From: Dermacentor variabilis
Lineage: Eukaryota; Arthropoda; Arachnida; Ixodida; Ixodidae
Assembly: GCF_050947875.1 (NCBI RefSeq)
Contig: NW_027460411.1
Span: forward strand, 20,188-84,187
Direction: 5' to 3'
DNA length: 64,000 nt
Shown here: positions 13,370 to 26,349 of the stretch, in pieces
Numbering within the stretch: position 1 is the stretch's first letter
How the letters are laid out: every line of letters begins with the position of its first letter
The notes under the pieces: generated by a model
What the model saw: only the letters and a program-made list of their open reading frames with translations
Databases searched by the model: none
What the model was told of the DNA's origin: nothing
Position numbers and translations under genes: made by a program

Positions 13370-16249
13370 ATGGTAGAAAAGAGTTGCATTGCCTTGTTTG
13401 CACAGGCAGTCTACAGGGGCTTACGCTCCTCGCAATACACTTTTCCGAAACTGAGACGCGTCGTATAACACTCGTGGCGCTTTACATCGCTGCGCGCTCT
13501 CGCTGCAACGGTAGAAAAGGGTCGCATCGGTTTGTTTAGCACAGACAGTCCACTGGGGCTTACGCTGCTCGCAATAAAGATTTTTCTGAAACTGAGACGC
13601 GACGCATAAAACTCGGGGCGCTTTATCTGGCTGCGCGCTCTCACTGCAACGGCAGAAAAGGGTTGCATCGCCATGTTTAGCACAGGCAGTCTACTGGGGC
13701 TTACGCAGCTCGCAATGCACGTTTCGGAAACTGAGACGCGTCGCATAACACTCGGGGCGCTTTATAATGCGGCGCGCCCTCGCTACAACGGTAGAAAAGG
13801 GTTGCATCGCCATGTTTTACACAGGCCGTCTAGTGGGGCTTAACCTGTTCGCAATGCACTTTTCGGAAACTGAGACGCGTCGCATAATACTCGGGGCGCT
13901 TTATATCGCTGCGCGCTCTCGCTACAACGGTAGAACAGGGTTGAATCGCCTTGTTTTGCACAGGCAGTCTACTGGGGCTTATACGCTGCTCGCAATACAC
14001 TTTTCGGAAACTGAGACGAGTCGCATAACACCCGAGGCGCTATATATCGCTGTGCGCTCTCCGCTGCAACGGTAGAAAAGGGTTGTATCGCCTTGTTTTG
14101 CACAGGCAATCTACTGGGGCTTACGCTGCTCGCAATAAAGATTTTTCTGAAAGTGAGACGCGACGCATAACACACGGGGCGCTTTATCTGGCTGCGCGCT
14201 CTCACTGCAACGTCAGAAAAGGGTTGCATCGCCATGTTTTACACAGGCAGTCTAGTGGGGCTTACCCTGCTCGCAATACACTTTTCGGTAACTGAGACGC
14301 GTCGCATAATACTCGGGGCGCTTTATATCGCTGTGTGCTCTCGCTACAACGGTAGAACAGGGTTGCATCGCCTTGTTTTGCATAGGCCGTCTACTAGGGC
14401 GTATACGCTTCTCGCAATACACTTTTTGGAAACTGAGACGCGTCGCATAACACTCGAGGCGCTATATATCGCTGTGCGCTATCGCTGCAACGGTAGAATA
14501 GGGTTGCATCGCCTTATTTAGCACAGGCAGCCTACTGGGGCTTACGCTGCGCGCAATACACTTTTCCGAAACTGAGCCGCGTCGCATAACACTGAGGGCT
14601 GTTTTTATCGCTGCGCGCTCTAACTGAAGCGGTTATAAAGGGTTGCATCGATTTGTTTAGCACAGGAAGTCCACTGCGGCTTACACTGCTCGCAATAAAT
14701 ACTTTTCTAAAACTGAGACGCGTCGCATAATACTCGGGGCGCTCTATATCGCTGCGCGCACTAGCTACAATGGTAGAAAAGAGTTGCATTGCCTTGTTTG
14801 CACAGGCAGTCTACACGGGCTTACGCTCCTCGCAATACACTTTTCGGAATCTGAGACGCGTCGCATAATACTCGTGGCGCTTTATATCGCTGCGCGCTCT
14901 CGCTACAACGGTACAACTGGTTTGCACCGCCAGGTTTTGCACAGGCTGTCTACTCGGGCTTACGCTGCTCGCAATACACTTTTCGGAAACTGACACGCGT
15001 CGCATAACACTCGGGGCGCTATATATCGCTGCGCGCACTCGCTACAACGGTAGAAAAGGGTTGCATCGTCTTGTTTGCACAGGCAGTCTACAAGGGCTTA
15101 CGCTGCTCGCAATACACTGTTCGGAAACTGAGACGCGGCGCATAACACTCGGGGCGCTTTATATCGCTGCGCGCTCTCGCTGCAACGGTAGAAAAGGGTT
15201 GCATCGGCTAGTTTTGCACAGGCTGTCTACTGGGGCTTTCGCTTCTCGCAATAAAGACTTTTCTGAAACTCAGATGCGTCGCAAAAAACTCGGGGCGCTT
15301 TATATCGCTGCGCGCTGTCATTGCATCGCTAGAAAAGGGTTGCATCGCCATGTTTTGCACTGGCAGTCTACTGGGGCTTACGCTGCTCGCAAAACACTTT
15401 TCGGAAACTGAGACGCTTCGCATAACACCCGGCGCCCTTTTTATCACTGCGCGCTCTCGCTACAACGGTAGAAAAGTGTTGCATTGCCTTGTTTGCACAG
15501 GCGGTCTACAGGTGCTTACGCTCCTCGCAATACACTTTTCGGAAACTGAGACGCGTCGCATAATACTCGGGGCGCATTATATCGCTGCGTGCTCTCGCTG
15601 CAACGGTAGAACAGGGTTGCATCGCCTTGTTTCGCACAGGCAGTCTACTGGGGCTTACGCAGCTCGCAATGCACTTTTCGGAAACTGAGACGCGTCGCAT
15701 AACTCTCGGGGCGCTCTATAATGCGGCGCGCTATCGCTGCAACGGTAGAATAGGGTTGTGTCGCCTTATTTTGCACAGGCAGCCTACTGGGGTTTACGCT
15801 GCGCACAATACAGTTTTCCGAAACTGAGACGCGTCGCATAACACTGAGGGCTGTTTCTATCGCTGCGCACTCTCACTGCAACGGTTATAAACGGTTGCAT
15901 CGGTATGTTTAGCACAGGCAGTCCACTGGGGCTTACACTGCTCGCAATAAAGATTTTTCTAAAACTGAGACGCGTCGCACAATACTCGGGGCGCTTTATA
16001 TCGTTGCACGCACTCGCTACAATTGTAGAAAAAAGTTGTATTGCCTTGTTTGCACAGGCAGTTTACAGGGGCTTACGCTCCTCGCAATAAACTTTTCAGA
16101 AACTGAGACGCGTCGCATAATACTCGTGGCGCTTTATATCGCTGCGCGCTCGCGCTACAACGGTAGAACAGGGTTGCATCGCCATGTTTTGCACAGGCTG
16201 TCTATTCGGGCCTACGCTGCTCGCAATACACTTTTCGGAAACTGAGACG
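13370..16249. repeat. Diverged, irregular satellite block related to HOR 1
   Basis: The block opens at 13370 with the HOR 1 start monomer and follows HOR 1 positions 1 to about 420 with scattered substitutions. It then alternates between recognisable HOR 1 segments (the monomer with GGCCGTCTACTAGGGCG at about 14388 matches that at about 592) and monomers absent from HOR 1 at that place. It includes 140-bp monomers with GCGCTCTCCGCTGCAACG at about 14055. No long perfect repeat partner was found in the window, which suggests older sequence beside the homogenised copies. Confidence 0.75.
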
Positions 16250-17104
16250 CGTCGCATAATACTCGAGGCGCTATATATCGCTGTGCGCTCTCCGCTGGAA
16301 CGGTAGCAAAGGGTTGTATCGCCTTGTTTTGCACAGGCAGTCTACTGGGGCTTACGCTGCTCGCAATACACATTTCCGAAACTGAGACGCGTCGTATAAC
16401 ACTCGCAGCGCTTTACATCGCTGCGCGCTCTCGCTGCAACGGTAGAAAAGGGTTGCATCGGTTTCTTTAGCACAGACAGTCCACTGGGGCTTACGCTGCT
16501 CGCAATAAAGATTTTTTTGAAACTGAGACGCGTCGCATAACACTCGGGGCGCTTTATCTGGCTGCGCGCTCTCGCTGCAACGGCAGAAAAGGGTTGCGTC
16601 ACCATGTTTTGCACAGGCAGTCTACTGGGGCTTACGCAGCTCGCAATGCACTTTTCGGAAACTGAGACGCGTCGCATAACACTCGGGGCGCTTTATAATG
16701 CGGCGCGCTCTCGCTACAACGGTAGAAAAGGGTTGCATCGCCATGTTTTACACAGGCAGTGTAGTGGGGCTTACCCTGCTCGCAATACACTTCTCGGTAA
16801 CTGAGACGCGTCGCATATTACTCAGGGCGCTTTGTATCGCTTCGCGCTCTCGCTACAACGGTAGAATAGGGTTGCATCGCCTTGTTTTGCACAGGCAGCC
16901 TACTGGAGCTTACGCTACGCGCAACACACTTTTCCGAAACTGAGACGCGTCGCATAACACAGAGGGCTGTTTCTATCGCTGCGCGCTCTCACTGCAACGG
17001 TTATAAAGGGTTGCATCGGTTTGTTTATCACAGGCAGTCCACTGCGGCTTACACTGCTCGCAATAAAGATTTTTGTAAAACGGAGACACGTCGCATAATA
17101 CTCG
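16250..17104. repeat. Dispersed six-monomer block, copy 1
   Basis: This 855-bp segment has near-identical partners 43,841 bp away (60091-60945) and 46,626 bp away (62876-63730). It starts in the monomer with TCTCCGCTGGAACGGTAGC and carries private variants also seen in the partners: CAATACACATTTCCG, GGTTGCGTCACCATG, CGCATATTACTCAGGGCG and TTTTTGTAAAACGGAG. The sequence just upstream differs (GAGACGCG here, GAGACACG in the partners), so the block has a definable edge. I noticed two substitutions from the 60-kb copy: CTCGCTGCAACGG for CTCGCAGCAACGG, and ACACTCGGGG for ACACTAGGGG. Confidence 0.87.
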
Positions 17105-17234
17105 TGGCGCTTTATATCGCTGCGCGCTCTCGCTACAATGGTAAAAAAGAGTTGCATTGCCTTGTTTGCACAGGCAGTCTACAGGGGCTTACGCTCCTCG
17201 CAATACACTTTTCGGAAACTGAGACGCGTCGCAT
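17105..17234. repeat. Satellite linker monomer between blocks
   Basis: This is one L-type monomer carrying GGTAAAAAAGAGTTGCATTG, a variant of the usual GGTAGAAAAGAG. The same variant occurs at about 63769, after the third copy of the dispersed block. It joins that block to the 1113-bp units that follow. Confidence 0.75.
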
Positions 17235-18347
17235 AATACTCGTGGCGCTTTATAAGCTGCGCGCTATCGCTACAACGGTAGAACAGGGTTGCATCGCCAT
17301 GTTTTCCAGGGGCAGTCTACAGGGGCCTACGCTCCTCGCAATACACTTTTCGGAAACTGACACGCGTCGCATAACACTCGGGGCGCTTTATATCACTGCG
17401 CGCTCTCGCTACAACGGTAGAAAAGGGTTGTATCGCCTTGTTTTGCACAGGCAGTCTACTGAGGCTTACCCTGCTCGTAATACACTTTTCCAAAACTGAG
17501 ACGCGTCGTATAACACTTTCGGCGCTTTACATCGCTGCGCGCTCTCGCTGAAACGGTAGAAAAGGGTTGCATCGCCTTGTTTTGCACAGGCAGTCTACTA
17601 GGGCGTATACGCTTCTCGCAATACACTTTTCGGAAACTGAGACGCGTCGCATAACACTCGAGGTGCTTTATCTGCCTGCGCGCTCTCGCTGCAACGGCAG
17701 AAAAGGGTTGCATCGCCATGTTTTGCACAGGCAGTCTTCTGGGGCTTACGCAGCTCGCGATGCACTTTTCGGAAACTGAGACGCGTCGAATAACACTCGG
17801 GGCGCTTTATACTGCGGCGCGCTCTCACTACAACGGTAGAAAAGTGTTGCATCGCCATGTTTTGCACAGGCAGTCTACTGGGGCTTACGCTGCTCGCAAT
17901 ACACTTTGCGGAAATTGAGACGCGTCGCATAACACTCGGGGCTCTTTATATCGCTGCGCGCTCCCGCTGCAACGGTAGAAAATGCTTGCATCGCCATGTT
18001 TTCCACAGGCAGTCTACAGGGGCCTACGCTCCTCGCAATACACTTTTCGGAAACTGACACGCGTCGCATAACACTCGGGGCGCTTTATATCACTGCGCGC
18101 TCTCGCTACAACGGTAGAAAAGGGTTGTATCGCCTTGTTTTGCACAGGCGGTCTGCTGGGGCTTACGCTGCTCGTAATACACTTTTCCAAAACTGAGACG
18201 CGTCGTATAACACTCTCGGCGCTTTACATCGCTGCGCGCTCTCGCTGCAACGGTATAAAAGTGTTGCATCTCCTTGTTTGCACAGGCAGTTTACTGGGGC
18301 TTACGCTGCTCGCAATACACTTTTCGGAAACTAAGACGTGTCGCATA
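17235..18347. repeat. Eight-monomer HOR (1113 bp), copy 1
   Basis: The segment is repeated at an offset of 1113 bp (8 x 139 = 1112). Matching landmarks are CGCCATGTTTTCC at 17295 and 18408, and CTCGTAATACACTTTTCC at about 17474 and 18587. Copy 1 has a damaged start (CTTTATAAGCTGCG for CTTTATATCGCTGCG) and TTTTCCAGGGGCAG for TTTTCCACAGGCAG. The two copies differ at several positions, so this duplication looks older than HOR 1. Confidence 0.87.
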
Positions 18348-19460
18348 ATACTCGTGGCGCTTTATATCGCTGCGCGCTATCGCTACAACGGTAGAACAGG
18401 GTTGCATCGCCATGTTTTCCACAGGCAGTCTACAGGGGCCTACGCTCCTCGCAATACACTTTTCGGAAACTGACACGCGTCGCATAACACTCGGGGCGCT
18501 TTATATCACTGCGCGCTCTCGCTACAACGGTAGAAAAGGGTTGTATCGCCTTGTTTTGCACAGGCAGTCTACTGAGGCTTACGCTGCTCGTAATACACTT
18601 TTCCAAAACTGAGACGCGTCGTATAACACTCTCGGCGCTTTACATCGCTGCGCGCTCTCGCTGCAACGGTAGAAAAGGGTTGCATCGCCTTGTTTTGCAC
18701 AGGCAGTCTACTAGGGCGTATACGCTTCTCGCAATACACTTTTCGGAAACTGAGACGCGTCGCATAACACTCGAGCTGCTTTATCTGCCTGCGCGCTCTC
18801 GCTGCAACGGCAGAAAAGGGTTGCATCGCCATGTTTTGCACAGGCAGCCTACTGGGGCTTACGCAGCTCGCGATGCACTTTTCGGAAACTGAGACGCGTC
18901 GAATAACACTCGGGGCGCTTTATACTGCGGCGCGCTCTCTCTACAACGGTAGAAAAGGGTTGCATCGCCATGTTTTGCACAGGCAGTCTACTGGGGCTTA
19001 CGCTGCTCGCAATGCACTTTGCGGAAATTGAGACGCGTCGCATAACACTCGGGGCTCTTTATATCGCTGCGCGCTCCCGCTGCAACGGTAGAAAATGGTT
19101 GCATCGCCATGTTTTCCACAGGCAGTCTACAGGGGCCTACGCTCCTCGCAATACACTTTTTGGAAACTGACACGCGTCGCATAGCACTCGGGGCGCTTTA
19201 TATCACTGCGCGCTCTCGCTACAACGGTAGAAAAGGGTTGTATCGCCTTGTTTTGCACAGGCAGTCTACTGGGGCTTACGCTGCTCGTAATACACTTTTC
19301 CAAAACTGAGACGCGTCGTATAACAGTCTCGGCGCTTTACATCGCTGCGCGCTCTCGCTGCAACGGTATAAAAGTGTTGCATCTCCTTGTTTGCACAGGC
19401 AGTTTACTGGGGCTTACGCTGCTCGCAATACACTTTTCGGAAACCAAGACGCGTCGCATA
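18348..19460. repeat. Eight-monomer HOR (1113 bp), copy 2
   Basis: This is the second copy, ending with the GGTATAAAAGTGTTGCATC monomer at about 19365, which matches the one at about 18252. Within it the TTTTCCACAGGCAG monomer occurs at the start and again five monomers later, as it does in copy 1. Differences include CACTTTTTGGAAACTG at about 19154 and a loss of similarity after ACCAAGACGCGTCGC. Confidence 0.87.
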
Positions 19461-20160
19461 ATACTCGGGGCGGTTTATATCGCTGGGCGCTCTCGCTACA
19501 ACGGTAGAAAAGGGTTGCATCGCCTTGTTTTGCACAGGCAGTCTACTGGGGCGTATACGCTGCTCGCAATACACGTTTCCGAAACTGAGACGCGTCGAAT
19601 AATACTCGGGACGCTTTATATCGCTGCGCACTCTCGGTACAACGGTAGCACAGGGTTGCATCGCCTTCTTTTGCACAGGCAGTCTACTGGGGCTTATACG
19701 CTGCTCGCAATGCACTTTTCGGAAACTGAGACGCGTCGCATAATACTCGGGGCGCTTTATATCGCTGCGCGCTCTCGCTACAACGGTAGAACGGGGTTGC
19801 ATCGCCTTGTTTTGCACAGGCAGTCTACTAGGGCGTATACGCTGCTCGCAATACACTTTTCGGAAACTGAGACGCGTCGCATAACACTCGAGGTGCTATA
19901 TATCGCTGTGCGCTATCGCTGCAACGGTAGAATAGGGTTGCATCGCCTTGTTTTGCACAGGCAGCGTACTGGGGCTTACGCTGCTCGCAATACACTTTTC
20001 CGAAACTGAGACGCGTCGCATAACACTGAGGGCTGTTTATATCGCTGCGCGCTCTCACTGCTACGGTTATAAAGGGTTGCATCGGTTTGTTTAGCACAGG
20101 CAGTCCACTGGGGCTTACACTGCTCGCAATAAAAATTTTTCTAAAACTGAGACGCGTCGA

Positions 20161-20660
20161 ATAATACTCGGGGCGCTTTATATCGCTGCCCGCTCTCGCT
20201 ACAATGGTAGAAAAGAGTTGCATTGCCTTGTTTGCACAGACAGTCTACATGGGCTTACGCTCCTCGCAATACACTTTTCGGAAACTGAGACACGTCGCAT
20301 AATACTCGTGGCGCTTTATACTGCGGCGCGCTCTCGCTACAACGGTAGAAAAGGGTTGCATTGCCTTCTTTCCACAGGCAGTCTACAGGGGCTAACGCTG
20401 CTCGCAATACACTTTGCGGAAATTGAGACGCGTCGCATAACACTCCGGGCGCTATATATCGCTGCGCGCAGTCGCTACAACGACAGAAAAGGGTTGCATC
20501 GCCTTCTTTGCACAGGCAGTCTACAGGGGCTTACGCCTCTCGCAATACACTGTTCGGAAACTGAGACGCGGCGCATAAAGCTCGGGGCACTTTATATCGC
20601 TGCGCGCTGTCGTTGCATCGCTAGAAAAGGGTTGCATCGCAATGTTTTGCGTAGGGAGTC
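20161..20660. repeat. Mosaic block a, copy 1
   Basis: This block starts at ATAATACTCGGGGCGC after GCGTCGA and includes two marked monomers: CATTGCCTTCTTTCCACAGG, and ACAACGACAGAAAAGGG with CTTCTTTGCACAGG. It matches 22799-23298 at an offset of 2638 bp. Similarity ends in the GCAATGTTTTGCG monomer, where this copy continues TCTACTGGGGC and the other continues TCTACAAGGGC. Confidence 0.82.
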
Positions 20661-22798
20661 TACTGGGGCTTACGCTGCTCGCAAAACACTTTGCGGAAAT
20701 TGAGACGCGTCGCATAACACTCGGGGTGCTATATAACGCTGCACGCTCTCGCTACAACGGTAGAAAAGGGTTGCATCGCCTTGTTTGCGCAGGCAGTCTA
20801 CAGGGGCTTACGCTCCTCGCAATACACTTTTCGGAAACTGAGACGCGTCGCATAATACTCGGGGCGCTTTATATCGCTGCGCGCTCTCGCTACAACGGTA
20901 GGACAGGGTTGCATCGCCTTGTTTTACACAGGCAGTCCACTGGGGCTTATACGCTCCCTCGCAATACACTTTTCGGAAATTGAGACGCGTCGCATAACAC
21001 TCGAGGCGCTATATATCGCTGTGCGCTATCGCCGCAACGGTAGAATAGGGTTGCATCGCCTTGTTTTGCACGGGCAGCCTACTGGGGCTTACGCTGCGCG
21101 CAACACACTTTTCCGAAACTGAGACGCGTCGCATAACACTGAGGGCTGTTTCTATCGCTGCGCGCTCTCACTGCAACGGTTATAAAGGATTGCATCGGTT
21201 TGTTTAGCACAGGCAGTCGACTGGGGCTTACGCTGCTCGCAATAAAGATTTTTCTAAAACTGAGACGCGTCGCATAATACTCGGGGCGCTTTATATCGCT
21301 GCGCGCTCTCGCTACAATGGTAGAAAAGAGTTGCATTGCCTTGTTTGCACAGGCAGTCTACAGGGGCTTACGCTCCTCCCAATACACTTTTCGGAAACTG
21401 AGACGCGTCGCATAATACTCGTGGCGCTTTATATCGCTACGCGCTCTCGCTACAACGGTAGAACAGGGTTGCATCGCCATGTTTTGCACAGGCAGGCTAC
21501 TGGGGCTTACGCGGCTTGCAATTTACTTTGCGGAAATTGAGACGCGTCGCAAAACACTCGGGCTCTATATATCGCAGCGCGCACTCGCTACAACGGTAGA
21601 AAAGGGTTGCATCGCCTTGTTTGCACAGGCAGTCTACAGGGGCTTACAGTGCTCGCAATACACTGTTCGGAAACTGAGACGCGGCGCATAACACTCGGGC
21701 GCTTTATATCGCTGCGCGCTCTCGCTGCAACGGTAGAAAAGGGTTGCATCGGCTAGTTTTGCACAGGCTGTCTACTGGGGCTTTCGCTTCTCGCAATAAA
21801 GACTTTTCTGAAACTGAGATGCGTCGCATAAAACTCGGGGCGCTTCATATCGCTGCGCGCTGTCGTTGCATCTCTAGAAAAGGGTTGCATCGCCATGTTT
21901 TGCACTGGCAGTCTACTGGGGCTTACGCTGCTCGCAAAACACTTTTCCGAAACTGAGACGCGTCGCACAACACCCGGCGCACTTTTTATCACTGCGCGCT
22001 CTCGCTACAACGGTAGAAAAGTGTTGCATCTCCTTGTTTGCACAGGCAGATTACTGGGGCTTACGCTGCTCGCAATAAGCTTTTCGGAAACTAAGACGCG
22101 TCACATAATACTCGGGGTGGTTTATATCGCTGCGCGCTCTCGCTACAATGGTAGAAAAGAGTTGCATCGCCTTGTTTGCACAGGCAGTCTACAGGGGATG
22201 ACGCTCCTCGCAATACACTTTTCGGAAACTGAGACGCGTCGCTTAATACTCGGGGCGCTTTATATCGCTGCGAGCTCTCGCTACAAGGGTAGAACAGGGT
22301 TGCATAGCCATGTTTTGCACAGGCTGTCTACTGGGGCTTACGCTGCTCGCAATACACTTTTCGGAAACTGACACGCGTCGCATCACACTCGTGGCGCTAT
22401 ATATCGCTGCGCGCACTCGCTACAATGGTAGAAAGGGGTTGCATCGCCTTGTTTGCACAGGCAGTCTACAGGGGCTTACGCTGCTCGCAATACACTGTTC
22501 GGAAACTGAGACGCGGCACATAACACTCGAGGCGCTATATATCGCTGTGCGCTATCGCTGCAACGGTAGAATAGGGTTGCATCGCCTTGTTTTGCACAGG
22601 CAGCCTACTGCGGCTTACGCTGCGCGCAATACACTTTCCGAAACTGCGACGCGTCGCATAACATTGAGGGCTGTTTCTATCGCTGCGCGCCCTCACTGCA
22701 ACGGTTATAAAGGGTTGCATCGCTTTGTTTAGCACAGGCAGTCCACTGGGGCTTACACTGCTCGCAATAAAACTGTTTCTAAAACTGAGACGCGTCGA

Positions 22799-23298
22799 AT
22801 AATACTCGGGGCGCTTTATATGGCTGCGCGCTCTCGCTACAATGGTAGAAAAGAGTTGCATTGCCTTGTTTGCACAGGCAGTCTACAGGGGCTTACGCTC
22901 CTCGCAATACACTTTTCGGAAACTGAGACACGTCGCATAATACTCGTGGCGCTTTATACTGCGGCGCGCTCTCGGTACAACGGTAGAAAAGGCTTGCATT
23001 GCCTTCTTTCCACAGGCAGTCTACAGGGGCTAACGCTGCTCGCAATACACTTTGCGGAAATTGAGACGCGTCGCATAACACTCCGGGCGCTATATATCGC
23101 TGCGCGCAGGCGCTACAACGACAGAAAAGGGTTGCATCGCCTTCTTTGCACAGGCAGTCTACAGGGGCTTACGCCTCTCGCAATACACTGTTCGGAAACT
23201 GAGACGCGGCGCATAAAACTCGGGGCGCTTTATATCGCTGCGCGCTGTCGTTGCATCGCTAGAAAAGGGTTGCATCGCAATGTTTTGCGAAGGGAGTC
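22799..23298. repeat. Mosaic block a, copy 2
   Basis: This is the partner of 20161-20660. It shares the ACAACGACAG and GCAATGTTTTGCG monomers and differs by a few substitutions, for example CTCGGTACAACGG for CTCGCTACAACGG and GCAGGCGCTAC for GCAGTCGCTAC. Downstream it joins the GTTTGGCACAGG type instead of the GGGGTGCTATATAACG type. Confidence 0.82.
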
Positions 23299-24958
23299 TA
23301 CAAGGGCTTACGTTCCTCGCAATACACTTTTCGGAAACTGAGACGCGTCGCATAATACTCGGGGCTCTTTATATCACTGCGCGCTCTCACTACAATGGTA
23401 GAACAGGGTTGCATCGCCATGTTTGGCACAGGCAGTCTACTGGGGCTTACGCTGCTCGCAATACACTTTGCGGAAATTGAGACGCGTCGCATAACACTCG
23501 GGGCACTTTATATCGCTGAGCGCTCTCGCTACAATGGTAGAAAAGAGTTGCATTGTCTTGTTTGCACAGGCAGTCTACAGGGGCTTACGCTCCTCGCAAT
23601 ACACTTTTCGGAAACTGAGACGCGTCGCATAATACTCGGGGCGCTTCATATCGCTGCGCGCTCTCGCTACAACGGTAGGACAGGGTTGCATCGCCTTGTT
23701 TTACACAGGCAGTCCACTGGGGCTTATACGCTTCCTCGCAATACACTTTTCGGAAACTGAGACGCGTCGCATAACACTCGGGGCGCTTTATATCGCTGCG
23801 CGCACTCGCTACAACGGTAGAAAAGGGTTGCATCGCCTTGTTTTGCACAGGCAGCCTACTGGGGCTTACGCTGCTCGCAATACACTTTTCCGAAACTGAG
23901 ACGTGTCGCATAACACTGAGGGCTGTTTCTATCGCTTCGCGCTCTCACTGCAACGGTTATAAAGGGCTGCATCGGTTTGTTTGGCACAGGCAGTCCACTG
24001 GGGCTTACGCTGCTCGCAATAAAGATTTTGCTAAAACTGAGACGCGTCGCATAATACTCGGGGCGCTTTATATCGCTGCGCGCTCTCGCTACAATGGTAG
24101 AAAAGAGTTGCATTGCCTTGTTTGCACAGGCAGTCTACAGGCGCTTACGCTCCTCGCAATACACTTTTCGGAAACTGAGACGCGTCGCATAATACTCGTG
24201 GCGCTTTATATCGCTGCGCGCTCTCGCTACAACGGTAGAACAGGGTTGCATCGCGATGTCTTGCACAGGCTGTCTACTGGGGCTTACGCTGCTCACAATA
24301 CACTTTTCGGAAACTGACACGCGTCGCATCACACTCCTGGCGCTATATATCGCTGCGCGCACTCGCTACAACGGTAGAAAAGGGTTGCATCGCCTTGTTT
24401 GCACAGGCAGTCTACAGGGGCTTACGCTGCTCGCAATACACTGTTCGGAAACTGAGACGCGGCGCATAACACTCGGGGCGCTTTATATTGCTGCGCGCAC
24501 TCGCTACAACGGTGGAAAAGGGTTGCTTCGCCTTGTTTTGCACAGGCAGCCTACTGGGGCTTACGCTGCTCGCAATACACTTTTCCGAAACTGAGACGCG
24601 TTGCATAACACTGAGGGCTGTTTATATCGCTGCGCGCTCTCACTCCAACGGTTATAAAGGGTTGCATCGGTTAGTTTAGCACCGGCAGTCCACTGGGGCT
24701 TACGCTGCTCGCAATAAAGATTTTTCTAAAACTGAGACGCGTCGCATAATACTCGGGGCGCTTTATATCGCTGCGCGCTCTCGCTATAATTGTAGAAAAG
24801 AGTTGCATTGCCTTGTTTGCACAGGCAGTCTACAGGGGCTTACGCTCCTCGCAATACACTTTTCGGAAACTGAGACGCGTCGCATAATACTCGTGGCGCT
24901 TTATATCGGTGCGCGCTCTCGCTACAATGGTAGAAAAGAGTTGCATTGCCTTGTTTGC

Positions 24959-25415
24959 ACAGGCAGTCTACAGGGGCTAACGCTGCTCGCAATACACTTT
25001 GCGGAAATTGAGACGCGTCGCATAACACTCGGGGCGCTATATATCGCTGCGCGCAGTCGCTACAACGACAGAAAAGGGTTGCATCGCCTTCTTTGCACAG
25101 GCAGTCTACAGGGGCTTACGCCTCTCGCAATACACTGTCGGAAACTGAGACGCGGCGCATAAAACTCGGGGCGCTTTATATCGCTGCGCGCTGTCGTTGC
25201 ATCGCTAGAAAAGGGTTGCATCGCAATGTTTTGCGCAGGGAGTCTACTGGGGCTTACGCTGCTCGCAAAACACTTTGCGGAAATTGAGACGCGTCGCATA
25301 ACATTCGGGGTGCTATAGAACGCTGCACGCACTCGCTACAACGGTAGAAAAGGGTTGCATCGCCTTGTTTGCGCAGGCAGTCTACAGGGGCTTACGCGCC
25401 TCGCAATACACTTTT
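24959..25415. repeat. Mosaic block a, copy 3 (chimeric end)
   Basis: Bases 24959 to about 25415 follow 20374 to about 20830, including the rare GGGGTGCTATA and GCTGCACGC variants. From about 25416 the sequence instead follows 23332 onward (TATCACTGCGCGCTCTCAC, then CATGTTTGGCACAGG). The copy is thus a recombinant of the two earlier arrangements. A single-base loss is seen at CACTGTCGG near 25135. Confidence 0.77.
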
Positions 25416-26349
25416 CGGAAACTGAAACACGTCGCATAATACTCGGGGCGCTTTATATCACTGCGCGCTCTCACTACAATGGTAGAACAGGGTTGCATCG
25501 CCATGTTTGGCACAGGCAGTCTACTGGGGCTTACGCTGCTCGCAATACACTTTGCGGAAATTGAGACGCGTCGCATAACACTCGGGGCGCTTTATATCGC
25601 TGTGCGCTATCGCTGCAACGGTGGAATAGGGTTGCATCGCCTTGTTTTGCACAGGCAGCCTACTGGGGCTTACGCTGCGCGCAATACACTTTTCCGAAAC
25701 TGAGACGCGTCGCATAACACTGAGGGCTGTTTCTGTCGCTGCGCGCTCTCACTGCAACGCTTATAAAGGATTGCATCGGTTTATTTAGCACAGGCAGTCC
25801 ACTGGGGCTTACGCTGCCCGCAATAAAGATTTTTCTAAAACTGAGGCGCGTCGCATAATACTCGGGGCGCTTTATATCGCTGCGCGCTCTCGCTACAATG
25901 GTAGAAAAGAGTTGCATTGCCTTGTTTGCACAGGCAGTCTACAGGGGCTTACGCTCATCGCAATACACTTTTCGGAAACTGAGACGCGTCGCATAATACC
26001 CGGGGCGCTTTATATCACTGCGCGCTCTCACTACAATGGTAGAACAGGGTTGCATCGCCATGTTTGGCACAGGCAGTCTACTGGGGCTTACGCAGCTCGC
26101 AATACACTTTGCGGAAACTGAGACGCGTCGCATAACACTCGGGGCGCTTTATATCGCTGCGCGCACTCGCTACAACGGTAGAAAAGGGTTGCATCGCCTT
26201 GTTTGCACAGGCAGTCTACAGGGGCTTACGCTGCTCGCAAAACACTTTTCGGAAACTAAGACGCGTCGTATAATACTCGGGGCGGTTTATATCGCTGCGA
26301 GCTCTCGCTACAACGGTAGAAAAGAGTTGCATTGCCTTGTTTGCACAGG

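Larger units (their letters stand above)
19461..26349. repeat. Mosaic satellite region with 2.6- and 4.6-kb recurrences
   Basis: Blocks of about 0.4-0.5 kb recur here without one clean period. Bases 20161-20660 recur at 22799-23298 (offset 2638, 19 monomers). Bases 20374 to about 20830 recur at 24959 to about 25415 (offset 4585, 33 monomers). A monomer with CATGTTTGGCACAGG occurs near 23420, 25503 and 26061. The region contains consecutive 141-bp monomers with CTTATACGCTGCTCGC near 19690 and 20945. No gene or foreign insertion is visible. Confidence 0.82.
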
